Below, piece after piece: positions 23,301 through 34,468 of a DNA stretch of 64,000 nucleotides. The notes under the pieces were generated by a model, which saw only the letters and a program-made list of their open reading frames with translations, was not told the origin of the DNA and ran no database searches. Position numbers and translations under genes: made by a program. The stretch is from Trichoplax adhaerens (Eukaryota; Placozoa; Uniplacotomia; Trichoplacea; Trichoplacidae): NCBI RefSeq assembly GCF_000150275.1, contig NW_002060966.1, positions 405,922-469,921 of the forward strand, read 5' to 3'. Positions within the stretch are counted from its first letter, which is position 1. Every line of letters begins with the position of its first letter.

Positions 23301-26300
23301 AACAATTTTTATCGTCAAAAGCGCACAATGAACTTTTTCCTTGTAGCCAACAAGTTGCAAAGGACACTATCAATATTGCGCAGCAATTCATCATGGTAAG
23401 TTGAAGCAGATACTGCTGTTGTAATACTGCAGTTACTATACTTTTATATCAGTTAACGAATAATCTATATATCGCTTCAAAATATGAAGCTATCATCACT
23501 AACGTATCTGTCATTAATTTCCTAGACATTATCAGCTACATGGGGAGATAGCCAGTTCTTTAATATTTTAGATAATTATCATCACATTGCGAAAGGATTA
23601 AAGTCCAACGGAGCTTATAATTTGTTTGTAATATCAGATGGTCACTTTCCCGCTGAAAACTCAATTATTGACATCACCAGAAAAGAAATTAATTGTTTGA
23701 GAATATTTACATTTTCAATCGGGTTTGTGGTTCTCTACTCTTGAAAAGTTAATGCTAATCGTTTTGTATTTATGTTGGTTAATGTTAGGTATAAGATATT
23801 GCTTTTATGCAAGTTCGATACTTTTTTAATTCTTTAATTCTTTACCGTTTGATTATTATAATTTTGACTATGCAGGAATGTATGCAATCGTTACTTTATG
23901 CGATTACTTGCAAAAGTTGGGGCTGGTTACCATGAGCATTTTGATAGCAATTTAAAATCGAAATGGAATAGCAAGGTCGGTTGTTGTGTATCCATTATTT
24001 AAGGGATAATGATTATCTTCATAGTAACAAGCTTTTCTAAAGTATAGTTTTCTTGCCAGAAAAGTTACTAATCATTTCTTTGAGATTTCAAACTACTCTC
24101 ATTGTGGCTACGAAATTTATCTTTGGTAGATTAAGAAGCAGATTGAGAAAGCATTTCAGCCAACATTAACTTCTGTGAATGTAAATTGGCAACAATTTGG
24201 CCAAAGTTATCAATCAAATATGCAGGTATTATTCTGCTTATAAATAGAAGATAAAAGCATTCGGTATCAAACAAAAATTTTAAAACGTAAAAACATTGCA
24301 AATTTGATCTTAGTGAGGAATTGGATTAGTTGTAATTTCAACTTGCATTTATTATCAGGCGCCAGCTGATATTGTAGCTTTATTTAATGGATCACGGCAA
24401 GTAATCTATGGATTTATTCCTAACTGCTTGCAGGTAGAATTATCGTTTGAACTATATGAACTACACTTCAGTTTGTGTATTACAAGCTTTTAGAAGAAAA
24501 TTTTTCAGTATAGTTATTTATACCTTGTAGGCAACCTTAGAGGCAGAAATAGGTGGGACACAAATTTCAACCGTCGTCTCTACTTCGGAATTAAGCAAGA
24601 CATCAGGAAAGGTAACCGCCAATCTTATACTTCTATTTTTATATTATACCTACACTTATACATCGCATCCGATTTACCACTTCTGGTAAAATATAACTGA
24701 ATTCTAATTTCAATTCTTAAATTCTTAGATCTTACACCAGTTGACAGCTCGAGCACTTATTCGCGATTATGATGAAGGTGCATACAATAATGATCGAACA
24801 AATCATGAGGTATATAATACAGTTAAAGTGTTATTAATATCGCTATAATCTATAGCATGAACTGACAATGGCAAATATGATTTGTAAAATTTATTAGGCG
24901 TTGAAGATTGATCAAAAGTCGGCTATTATTGAATTAAGTAAAGACTACTCTATTGTTAGTCCTTTTACAAGCTTTGTCGCTATTGAAGATCGAACTCAGG
25001 TATACGTACGATATCATCGTTTCTTAATACTCGTATTTCAACTCACATATATACCACTTATAGCAATCAATCTATTGCTCAAAATAAATATCAAGGAGTT
25101 AGATTACGAATCAGAGGTGTTCAATCTGGATAAACTTCTTAAAGCCGAGAACGTCGATTATCTACCTTATGTTTCGTGGAGTGGAGATTCGGTATTATAC
25201 TTTAAGTTAATTATTTTTGACTTATTAGCTGAAATATTCGGAAATAAATTTGTTTTAATATGATGTACCCTAGTCTAGAAAATGCTTGCACATACAGCTA
25301 TAGATTACTTATAGCTTCTAAATATTTCTTCTCTTGATTAAGCTGTATTGAAATTGTTTGGAGGCTTACGGTACCTCAGTCGTAACAATAAGATGTGCTA
25401 TAATTAGATAAAATTTCAATATCATCCTTGAACGAAATTTTCGTAGTTTGTAAATTTGTTACACTAGGGTGATTTAATCCTAGGTTGTTGATTTTTGTTT
25501 CTTTTAGAGTCTTGCAGAAAGCCAAGAAATGCCCTCTACTGTTTGCCCTGTAAGTACAACTAGTCTAGACTCCCGCTTAATTTAGTGGAAATTAATTTAG
25601 TAATTTACCTCAGTAAGTATCTATACTTTTATTGTTTATTTACCGTTACGTGGAAGTTATGGATCTTTACTGATGAATTTCTCGTGATTAATTACCTGCC
25701 AATAATATGATCTTCCATAACTACATGAAATGACAACATCAGCCATGAATGGAATTTACTTAAGTCATACAATTATGAAACTAGGACGATGTAATTGTAA
25801 ATTTTTGTGTTGCATACTTTCATTATTTCTTAGATTATTACAGAGACTCAAGAAGGGCTCGGTCTTGATTACGCTGTAAGTATAACTAATTAATGGTAAA
25901 TTTAGTATCGTTTGTGAACATTAATCAACGTCACTAAATATCTATGCTTATTATCAGAATCATTTGTTTTCCTTTGATTAAATGTTATGAATTCTTACTT
26001 ATGGATTTTTTACTTAATTATATGTCACACATAAGTTGGATGGGGTAGATGGGGATTATGAAATGGATACTGATAACTTTGTCCAGGAAGAAGCAGATGA
26101 AGAGAAATATTGTCCTGACTTCTTTTACGATTTTGCAATGGATTTATGCGTATCTGAATATGATGAAAATAAGCGGTCGAATTTTGTTAGTTACGACGGG
26201 TATGTTAAAATAGTGAGAATGGTGCAAGTTTTAGCATCTATTTTCTTTGTATTGTTGTAGAAGCCCAATTGCTGTATAGCACATTAGCTTCCATGCTATA

Positions 26301-29300
26301 GTTCCTCTGGTTCTTTTAAGTTATAGTACTGACTTTAAATGTAGCGATTACAATTGTGTAAGGGACTAGGTAGGGGATTATTATTACGCTTATGTCCTAT
26401 TCTAAAGTTTGCATTGGAGTATCAAGGAAGTTGCTGATACTTAGTGCTATATTATTTCGTTGCTTAATTCATCGATGTCATCACATCCTAATAATTAGGT
26501 AGAATCTGTAGTGTGCGTGTAAGACTGATAAGATGACATCTTTTTTAGCTTTTCCAATACTTTATACATTTTCAGCTTATATCGGGATATTATCAGCTAT
26601 GTACAACGTTGATTTTATTAATATTCATCTGATGTCAATAAATTTTTTTGCTATCTACAGTAATGCCGAAGAACGAGAGTATATAAGTACTGCAGAAGAA
26701 CTTTGTAAATTTAATGAGCCCGCATGTTTGGACCTTATGGATTCGAACAGTCTGGAAATGTATGTATGCTGCATTTAGTCCGTTGAATGGCACTATTAAT
26801 AATTGCTATGATTCGCTGCTTTACAGTAAAAATGTTTCGTGTACTTTATCGGCTATCTCTATATAAATTCGGTCTTCTAATTTGTATAGAGTTGGCTCGC
26901 AAAGTACAGTAAACATGAAAATTTTAATTTAGTGTGCAGTGATAGAATTAATCAACATTGCTGGAGTTGTATATCAAGCTGTTTAATAATATTTATGTTA
27001 CTTACAATTAAATTCAATAACTGATTAGACTCTAGCAAAAAGAATAATAAATTAGTGACAGGTTTACGGCATATACTATTGGATTCAAATGTGTAACTTA
27101 GAGTTGACCAGATATACCTTAGCAGGAGTAGATTTCGAGATTTCGATATAAGAATTATGGTGATCTATGTATGATTTCGTATTAGAATTGCTGGACAATT
27201 TATTAAAACATAATCTAGAGTACATAATATCTTTTGCTTCATCTTACAATTATACGTATAAGTATCGGAATATAAGAAAGAACCTTCAGTTGACTACTTT
27301 CCTTCATTTTAAAGCAGTCAATTTCTCTACAAAACTGTTTACTGCATATGGTTAACCACTGTTTTAGAATATGATTCCGTAGTTAATCCAAATCACTGAA
27401 GTAAATGCAATATCTCGACATAATTTTCAACTTTATTAGATTTGATATATCATAGGTAGCTTAGATTATAATGTTTGAAATGGCGGCATATAATAAATGT
27501 AATTAGTTGTCAGTTAGTACCTAGCCTTTTAACATGGTAATTATAGTAAATTGATATGAAGATAGAATTGTCTGTGTAATTTCACATCGGAGCAGTTGAT
27601 ATCCTATCAATGCTGTGTAATGATGACTTTAATTTCATTACTTTCAATTCTGATTTATCTTCTAATTTCTAAATTCATTAGTGCAATTGCATTAGTATTA
27701 TATATAGCACCGTTTATGTTTATGTCTCACTAGCATGCTCATCTGCTAATATTCTGTTTAGAATCGTTTAGCAATCAAGTTTTAAGATCGGATAATTTTT
27801 CATTTTAATTCAAAAATACGAAGGCTAGTTTGCTATGTTACACGGCCTTGAGGTTTAGTTCTGTTAAATAAGCAGTTCTATGAATCCATTAGTCCAAATG
27901 GCGTGTTGCCATGCAAATTGCATTATAGCTATTACTGCGTAACAGCGTACACCGAAATTTTTTAATTAAGTAAATCATCTAATTTCCATTTAATTATTTA
28001 GTGGGTCTAAGGCAATGTCCATGTCGTCTGATAATTGTAATGAAGACTTTTCGGTTACGGCAAAACTGCCCCATAGGCGACGAGAACTACGTAAGTTTCA
28101 CATTACGCGCAATGTATGTATCTATAACTTACTGCCACTTATTCTTCCTTGAATGGTTACTTGGTAAAGTTTTCGGGATACATTTATCTGAGACATCAAC
28201 AGAGCTGTTTAGAGTTACTCTATATTTTATGTTGACATACCTTATAGCTATGCTCATTAGAGCCTAAATATTATTTTTGCATTAAATTTCTTGCTCTGTA
28301 ACATGAATCTTTAAAGAAATCGGCTATACTAAATGAATCAATTTTTAAACCCTAGGCACTTAACATTTGCAGACGTCTTTTTGAATAGAATCTGTTATAG
28401 TTATATAATTCATTTTTCTTACATTTTCTAGGTGGTAAAGAACTACTGGCCGACAAAGGTATTAATTTGATGGCCAATTCGTTTACTGGATTATAATGGA
28501 ATAATTTGGGATAGCGAGACAAATTAATAGCTTATTGTAGTAAAGTTGCGCTCATAGATATAAATTACCGAATGATACGTTACCATATCTCTCTACAAGT
28601 ACATTTATTAAAGCGAAATTATTTCTGTGTTAATGCTAGCATAAGCTAAATAATTATTGAATCTCTCAGCTGTAAATTATTGCTCTGTTATATCCTGGAT
28701 AATCATTCATTAGATTCTAGGCCGCACGGATCTTCCAAGATTGGTACAGCTTACTGACTATCAGATGACATCATATTTATTTCTATATAAATTTAAGGCA
28801 TTTTAAAGATTTAGAAGTAGCTTTTATTTTCCTTTATTTGAAACTACCACATCTACCTATTGAATTTAGAAGCTGAAAAGTATTTACCCAAGTTTGCTAG
28901 CCTATCTTCGAAAATGCTTAAATCCAGTAAGAGACTAGGCTTTTGTTGATTTTATTCATTGTTTGATTGTCGAGCCAATGCTAACAATTATTCGTGTTAT
29001 TTTGTATAATTTTTACCGCCAGTAGAAGATTCAAAGCCAACTGAAGGTAGTTACTACAAAATGTATTGATTAAACAATGCGCGAAAAGTATTTTTGTTTT
29101 AATCTAGTTTAATAGCAAGAGTTTTTTGGACTTTAAATCCGAAAAGCTCTGACAGAACTTTCTCTTGGAAATTTCTTGCTGAGGATTTCTACTATTACAA
29201 TTTAGTTTCCATAGCAGTATTATTCTGTATTTGTAAAGTAACTTTAGTTATTGGATTTTTAAATAAAAAATTTCACTGAAAGCTTTGCAATTCAATTAGT

Positions 29301-32300
29301 AAATAGACACATTCTTATAAAACTTAAGATAGACTTGATATAGTAAAGGACAATCAATTCTTTACTAATTTTTCATTTAATAGATTCTAAGAAGCGAAGA
29401 CGTCGTAAAGTAATGGATCAGTCATCAGGTATTCTGTTATTGACAATTGCTGTAATGCGATGCTCATAGAATAGGTATATGTGCAGGGTAATTCGGAATT
29501 TTTGCTAGTAAATTCGTGAAACATTTTACTAGAGTTATTGATCAATACTTTCTTTTGGATTTCAAATAGCAGCAAGTCTTACTATGCCACTTATAACTTT
29601 CGTTTATATAGCAGTGCTAGTCTCAGTATCATATTGTTATAATTAACAATAGTAATATGGTGGATAATTATTTTGAGTAAAATGATTGCATGATAGATAT
29701 AAGCATTATAAGTGTTGCGATATTCCATTCTGCCATCGGCTTGATAGATTCTGTAGCATCTAAAAGTCTTTTTGGAGGCACTGAGTCTGCTGGTTACTGT
29801 TTCGGTGCCGATACTCTCAACGAAGGTAATTAAAACCGAATTAGGAAAGTATAACTTTATCATTTCTGTAATTTAATTTAATAACACTATTTCTAGAGCT
29901 AATAGAGTATGAATTCTATTAAGCGCTAAAATAGTGAACTCCCACCAACTACAACAGATTTTTATTACTTCATGGACTCTCTGTGCGGTCGATATGATGT
30001 CAGTCATATACGGCAATTGCGATTTGACATTTTACAATTGGATTAATAGATTCTACGATATTTAAAGGTCTTCTGAGAAGTGCTCAGCCTTCTGGCTTAA
30101 GCTTTGGAGGACGTGCTGCCGGATCAGGTAATTGTAGCCGAATTAAATGCTACATAGTTGTAATGCCGATGAGATAAAGAAATAGCCCTTTAGTTGCATC
30201 GATTTTTTAATGAATTTTTTTTCCCTTTGACACCTATCAGATCGATAGCTGATTTATGATGTTCGATGCAACATAATAATTGTGATCTTCATTTCATAAT
30301 TAAATTGTTACGTTTTACAGCATATGAAAGTCTTCCTGAAAGAACTGAGTCATTTGGTTTTAGTTCTGGTTCGGGTATTTTCATCAAAGGTATTTATATC
30401 TGAACTTGAAAACGTTAAATGTGTTGCTTTCAGTTTGTTGTGACGGTATCATTTCTGTGATTAATTAATTTCCGGTGTCACTAAATCGTGAAGACATTAC
30501 TACACATGACATATAGTAATCACATACTAATCACAACAGTTTTGTATGGCGAATATTATTTTACGCCTTTGATGGCTATCATTTTATGTATTCCTCATTC
30601 TACGTAGTTCAGAATTCTATTCTTGTTAGAATTGTATATCGTAGCTAAAAATTAAAAGCTAGTACACTAAATTTGGCGATATACCAAAAGTACCAATTTG
30701 CAGACTTATTTTATAAATAGCGATTCATTTAGCTCAGCAAATTATTCTATTTTATATCCCCAAATTTCCTTACTTTGATGGCTTTGATAGTGATATCGTA
30801 AAGCATTACTCTTGAAGGTTACTGAATAATTTTATGACTGCATTTCCAATTTGTAGCAACCAATCTCGCTAAACCATTAACAGCTTCCGATGATAGCGGT
30901 ATCAATATTATTATTACTGTACTAGAAATAGGATTTACAGTAACTAAATGATAGATGAATCTACTTTGTGTATTGGTTTCCTTTTTGATGCATTAAAGCA
31001 ATTAATCATATACATCGTAATTGGTATCATGCTGCAGGTCCCGCAGTGCCAAACATTCTTAAAAAACGTGGTTGGCGCCCCGACTTTGCTACTGGTGCTG
31101 CCAATTTAGGTAATAGCATCCAGGATTCGACGGCTTCAAATTCTTTGAAAATTTTTGTTGCTATAACACTATTCGCAAGATAAATTTACTATAAGTTCGA
31201 TTTCTATAAGGTAGGATAAAATATAATACGTCGTATGTAAGGCCAATTTTACCTTTTAGTGATGCCAAGACAAATTCATTGCCAATTTCGTTTCACCTCT
31301 TTGATAGAAATCACTTTTTGTAGTTCGTATTCTAAGTACAGTACTTAGAATCTTGAATTGTATATACGATATTTAGTATACAATTGCAGGACAGTAAAGG
31401 CTACTTCCGTAAATTAGCTATGAACTTAAATCTATAGGATAGTTCTCTTAGTAACATATCATCGCTGTCATGAAATCATTCTCTGCTATGTATGTCCCTC
31501 AATATATCTTTACTTGCTTGTAAAGTATTGCAATCCCTTTTGAATTAGTCTGCCTAAATTTTTTTACTTAGGCATAATTTAAAACACTACACACGAACTA
31601 GCCGTAGTTGTGAACTTACGCTCTCTAATTGTACTAACTATAAGATAGTAATAGACATAGTACTACAAAGAGGGATTTAACAATCATAAATGTCACTTTT
31701 ATGATTCCTTGCCTCCTTTGCGCCAACGGAGTAAAGTGTTTAGTTGCGTTCACTCGTTCGGATTGCAAAATTAGTTTCCAATAATAAACAATTTTTAGCC
31801 TAATGTTAGCGAAAACCGAAACTGTAATTAATGCAAAGTTTTTAAGCTATTATCTTGAAGTTATAAAATGCTTAATAGCTGCAGCACCATTGGAACACTC
31901 AGAGTATCCGCTTCTACCGCCGTCTCTACCATACAACAGATTGCTAACTTCTGACGATCAAGGCAAGTTAATTTATGTTACTATTTAAGAAATTGATCAA
32001 CTATTAATTCAATTACGCTAGCAAGTTATGACCCATTTAGTGAATTAAATAAGATGTTTAAAAATTGATGCTATAAACGTATGACTTAGATGATAATTGT
32101 CATGCATGAGTATTTGGAAGAGGATTCACCTGCAGCACTCTCTATTTATACTTATAATGTATTTTCACGTCTCATTTATTATATCGAAGTGCAATATTAA
32201 ACAGTATCTATATCTATATTCATATCGATGACAGATAGAAACCGATGTACTCAGCAATTCTCAAAATAAAGTATATTATATATGATATTGTAATTAATGA

Positions 32301-34468
32301 TGCACCCAGTATTGTGTTACTAGTTATTTGAAATTAGTAGTGGCACGTGCAACTTACAAGTATTATAGCCTGAGGTATTAGTAAATGGCTATTAAAGTGA
32401 ACCGTAGTTAAACTAGTCACTAACGTTGTTCGAATCATTTGCGTGATAATCAATTAGTGTCAATGAATTCATCAGTGCTCCCTTCCCATTAATAGTTATC
32501 ATAAATAGATTTTCTAATATCAATAAATATTGTATCTATTTTCTCCTTGCTCATTGATCGTTTGTAATGAATGCTATTCGTAGTAGGTGTGAAGAAAAAG
32601 ATGCTTTCTCCAAAGTCAATATCGATGTTTGCTAAGTCTCAGCAAAATAGTACCGCTTTTCCTGTAGAGAAAGAAGTACTTCGTGATAGTCGCCGCAGTG
32701 ATGACGTAAATATCGGAAGTGAGCTTTATTCTGCATCAACCGTTTTTCTACCCCTTCCCCCCGCTACCGCAGCTTTGAATCGAACAAGAGGTCAAAAAAG
32801 CACAGCATTTAGGCGTAGTAGAGGTATGGTAGTTACTAAAATAAAATTTTGTATCATATATATGTACGTATTTACATTTAAAAGATTTAGAACATTCAAT
32901 AATCGTGTTGTGTACGTTAACTGAACTTGCAGAATAAATATTATAAATAAGAACGTATCTTTAAAAATTATTCATTTTCAATAAAGCATCAGTTGTAATA
33001 GAAGCTCAAATTTACAGGCATCAAATTAAAAGAAATAATTTTTTATATAGGAAGGAATTTGCAACTTGCTAGCATATTTTTATTAGTCAGAAGGAGCATT
33101 TAACGTTCTGATTTAATTGTTTTTTAGTTTTAGCGAAAGCGCTAATCGATGAAGTTGACGGTCAAGATAAACCTCCGACGGCGCTACATTTTGGTAGTAT
33201 CGGTACGATCCCCTCTTTTAATTGTATCGTTTATCATAGATTAAAGTAAACCGTATTATGTTTGTATTACAGATCAAATGGATGAATTCAGCCCATCGCA
33301 AGGTTTACTTCAAAAATACTTGTGTCAATAATTTTACGCGTGTATCTGTAAGATTTTAAATTATTCTTTATTGTGAATTTACTATTGATCTTAAAATTTA
33401 GAAGCACACTTTGTGGGTGACTATTCACCTACATCACCATCAGGTATGAAGATAATATAGTTATTAATTAAATCTTAGTTGCTAGTTATACGCTGTTACA
33501 AAATTGGTATTGTTTTTGTTTATGTAAATCATTAAACTTTTGAAGCCGAAGGCAAGTGGACAATTGATTTACCAAAGTCACCGGAGCCCAATTACGAACA
33601 GGTTTCAGAACATAATCTAGAAGCTATGTGCAATATTAACAGTTTAGGTTGATGTAGGAGGTTTTTATTCAATTTTTTGCTTAAGAATAAATTATTACGG
33701 AGTGAAAACATAAAACAGTCAATTAGTTTATGTCCGTACTTAATAATTGGATCTAAGTCACTTATTGCCTATGTGTAATGTTTTAATCAATCGCTAAATC
33801 TATGTCATGATGAATCATTGGTTTAAATAATGAACTACAATCAGATCAAGAATCTACAGTCTAAGGTATGTACGTATGCTATGTTAAGGGTTATGGTGAT
33901 AAGTTAGTCTATAGTTTTACGATCAAGGTAAATCGGCTGGCTACCGTCATTTTATAGGAAGGATATTGGGATTTAACGGATGAAATTGCTGATGTTATCA
34001 ACACAACAAAGGATTATCTACGATCAGTTCTTCAGAGTTGTGGCATTCAATCATTTGGTATAGTACAACGAGTATCGCTAATGCTGGAGTATACTTTGTT
34101 GCATCTGTACTTATATTAATTCTTCTATCGCAATATTTATATGCCTATTAAAATTTGAGTATAGAACTCTGACACTCTATATGGTCGACTACTTCAATGA
34201 TATAATCGTTGTTTTCGTTTATGTAATATCGATGTTTTATATGTGCATTGTATTATTAGGTCTAGCGGCATATAATGACATTGTTCGCATGGTTATAACC
34301 ATGCTTATTATAGTCATGTTCAAGGACATATCTACGCTGACTGAAAGTGTCCATCGAGGTAAGAAATGGTTTACAGGCATGGACAAGAGATATCCATCGC
34401 TACTCTATCGAATGGAATTGGGTCAAAATTGGGAAAGTGCAAAATTGAAACTAATTGGTAAAGCTTAA
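15087..34468 (+). CDS. PARP4: PARP4-like gene A (vault PARP), complete, 54 exons
   Basis: Joined exons: 15087-15215, 17158-17356, 18028-18088, 18782-18857, 18940-19245, 19523-19998, 20114-20228, 20390-20418, 20517-20615, 20694-20778, 20857-20955, 21028-21071, 21139-21248, 21338-21474, 21672-21756, 21825-21958, 22087-22251, 22345-22385, 22543-22624, 22700-22834, 22936-23028, 23154-23244, 23322-23395, 23526-23722, 23876-23975, 24130-24225, 24359-24433, 24531-24611, 24729-24809, 24898-24999, 25096-25191, 25508-25549, 25834-25875, 26036-26199, 26661-26759, 28002-28090, 28432-28458, 28714-28743, 28870-28926, 29023-29046, 29384-29428, 29748-29825, 30050-30127, 30321-30389, 30857-30898, 31038-31109, 31879-31962, 32584-32823, 33128-33202, 33273-33302, 33402-33443, 33546-33601, 33958-34057, 34260-34468. 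All phases agree; total 5487 nt, 1828 aa, close to the vertebrate protein (about 1.7 k). The enzyme transfers ADP-ribose from NAD+ and in vertebrates sits in the vault particle. Domain order matches PARP4 from end to end. Tiny extra exons may have been missed. Confidence 0.92.
15216..17157. repeat. Intron 1 of gene A with tandem array
   Basis: The 1.9-kb first intron holds a degenerate tandem array, clearest at about 15480-16780. Units of roughly 210-285 bp are anchored by TAGAAGC/TAGAAA blocks at 15718, 15962, 16172, 16449 and 16733. The last three share about 150 bp of recognisable sequence, including GACGATATGA and AAGCTCGATG. No coding content. Confidence 0.65.
18028..19245 (+). CDS. PARP4: PARP4-like A exons 3-5: BRCT-helical linker region
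   Basis: Three exons (61, 76 and 306 nt) encode residues about 110-257. Exon 3 holds Y-T-A-F-D-L-N-K. Exon 4 starts V-W-N-N-N and ends in a hydrophobic L-S-L-L strand. Exon 5 has I-E-L then E-N-L-S-F-R-V-Y and the Q-K-C-W-T-T-L-P block. The region occupies the place of the WGR-like segment that precedes the helical domain in PARP4; I cannot prove a WGR fold. Exon 4 was found by requiring a length of 1 modulo 3 between flanking phases, and gene B has its exact counterpart at 58191-58266. Confidence 0.82.
19523..19998 (+). CDS. PARP4: PARP4-like A exon 6: PARP helical regulatory domain
   Basis: A single 476-nt exon encodes residues about 258-415. Signature blocks are L-W-V-E-A-V-G-E-L, A-E-G-I-L-L-K-L-K, Q-F-Y-E-L-I-P-H and K-Q-D-L-C-Q-L-I-H-D-M. 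This is the alpha-helical subdomain that packs on the NAD+ site in PARP1-4 and gates activity. The in-frame TAA at 20000 lies past the GTAAAT donor at 19999, so it is intronic. Gene B's matching exon has exactly the same length. Confidence 0.9.
20114..21248 (+). CDS. PARP4: PARP4-like A exons 7-13: ADP-ribosyltransferase catalytic domain
   Basis: Seven short exons encode residues about 416-609. The triad is present: His451 in L-F-H-A-S, Tyr491 in G-S-G-I-Y-F-A-D-S, and Glu561 in N-N-E-Y-V-I-Y. R-G-L-L-L-P-K and S-P-P-S-G-Y-D-S-V-H-G are also typical. The H-Y-E triad is the arrangement seen in PARPs 1-5. Odd point: the residue after the His is Ala, where nearly all PARPs have Gly. Gene B shares this. 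The exon ends are short (29-115 nt) but canonical. Confidence 0.92.
21338..22834 (+). CDS. PARP4: PARP4-like A exons 14-20: VIT domain
   Basis: Residues about 610-869. The block V-C-G-F-E-A-F-I-N-N-K-H-I-V-G, then K-E-K-E-R-A-H-K-E-Y and G-A-Y-L-M-D-E-D-S-P, D-V-F-T-V-S-V-G-N-L-P, is the VIT domain signature shared by PARP4 and inter-alpha-trypsin inhibitor heavy chains. Exon 20 ends in E-I-H-V-P-R-M-W, which leads into the vWA domain. The role of VIT in PARP4 is not established. Confidence 0.92.
22936..24225 (+). CDS. PARP4: PARP4-like A exons 21-26: von Willebrand A domain
   Basis: Residues about 870-1086. The metal-ion adhesion site starts with D-M-S-N-S (Asp894, Ser896, Ser898) at the end of exon 21. 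The later Asp is in V-I-S-D-G-H-F. At the usual MIDAS Thr position the sequence reads W-G-D-S, so Ser may replace Thr. Exon 24 is the longest (197 nt). Gene B is cut by the window edge just after its D-M-S-N-S exon. Confidence 0.9.
24359..25191 (+). CDS. PARP4: PARP4-like A exons 27-31: conserved region after vWA
   Basis: Five phase 0-0 exons of 75-102 nt. R-A-L-I-R-D-Y-D-E-G and P-F-T-S-F-V-A-I-E, then D-Y-L-P-Y-V-S-W, match the region that follows the vWA domain in PARP4 and, in part, ITIH proteins. Exon 31 could begin at 25096 or 25099, as both are preceded by AG and keep the frame. The conserved part ends at the Trp of this exon; the variable linker begins after it. Confidence 0.85.
25508..28090 (+). 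CDS. PARP4: PARP4-like A exons 32-36: acidic linker start
   Basis: Exons 32 and 33 (25508-25549, 25834-25875) are both exactly 42 nt and phase 0-0, with similar sequence (…A-E-S-Q-E… and …T-E-T-Q-E…) and related following introns, so one copies the other. Exon 34 is strongly acidic (Y-E-M-D-T-D-N-F-V-Q-E-E-A-D-E-E). Exon 36 (28002-28090) has a basic P-H-R-R-R-E. The intron between 26759 and 28002 is 1.2 kb and may hide a further small exon. Predicted to be disordered. Confidence 0.72.
28432..31109 (+). CDS. PARP4: PARP4-like A exons 37-46: phase 1-1 micro-exon linker
   Basis: Ten consecutive exons of 27, 30, 57, 24, 45, 78, 78, 69, 42 and 72 nt, all bounded by phase-1 introns. Exon 41 (29384-29428) carries D-S-K-K-R-R-R-R-K, a likely nuclear localisation signal. 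Exons 42-44 share an (E/Q)-S/P-x-G/F…F-G pattern and their following introns share GGTAATT…CCGAATTA and ATCATTTCTGT blocks, so exon plus intron was tandemly duplicated. The protein here is Ser/Gly-rich and probably disordered. Each exon was accepted because acceptor, donor and phase agree; single ones could be wrong. Confidence 0.68.
31879..33601 (+). CDS. PARP4: PARP4-like A exons 47-52: distal linker
   Basis: Exon 47 (84 nt, Pro-rich) ends at a non-canonical GC donor, CAAG|GCAAGT, otherwise a perfect donor. Exon 48 (32584-32823, 240 nt) is the largest linker exon and is rich in Ser, Arg and Pro, with V-G-V-K-K-K and F-R-R-S-R basic clusters. Exons 49-51 (75, 30, 42 nt) are again phase 1-1. 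Exon 52 (33546-33601) returns to phase 0 and leads into the C-terminal domain. Confidence 0.72.
33958..34468 (+). CDS. PARP4: PARP4-like A exons 53-54: MVP-binding-like C-terminus
   Basis: Exon 53 reads E-G-Y-W-D-L-T-D-E-I then C-G-I-Q-S-F. Exon 54 has V-I-T-M-L-I-I-V-M-F and Y-P-S-L-L-Y-R-M-E-L-G-Q-N-W-E-S-A-K. These match the C-terminal region of vertebrate PARP4 that binds major vault protein (…Y-P-S-I-C-P-R-L-E-L-G…). The stretch between the hydrophobic helix and Y-P-S is about 15-20 residues shorter than in vertebrates. Presence of this module supports a vault role rather than an ITIH-like protein. Stop TAA at 34466-34468. Confidence 0.88.
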
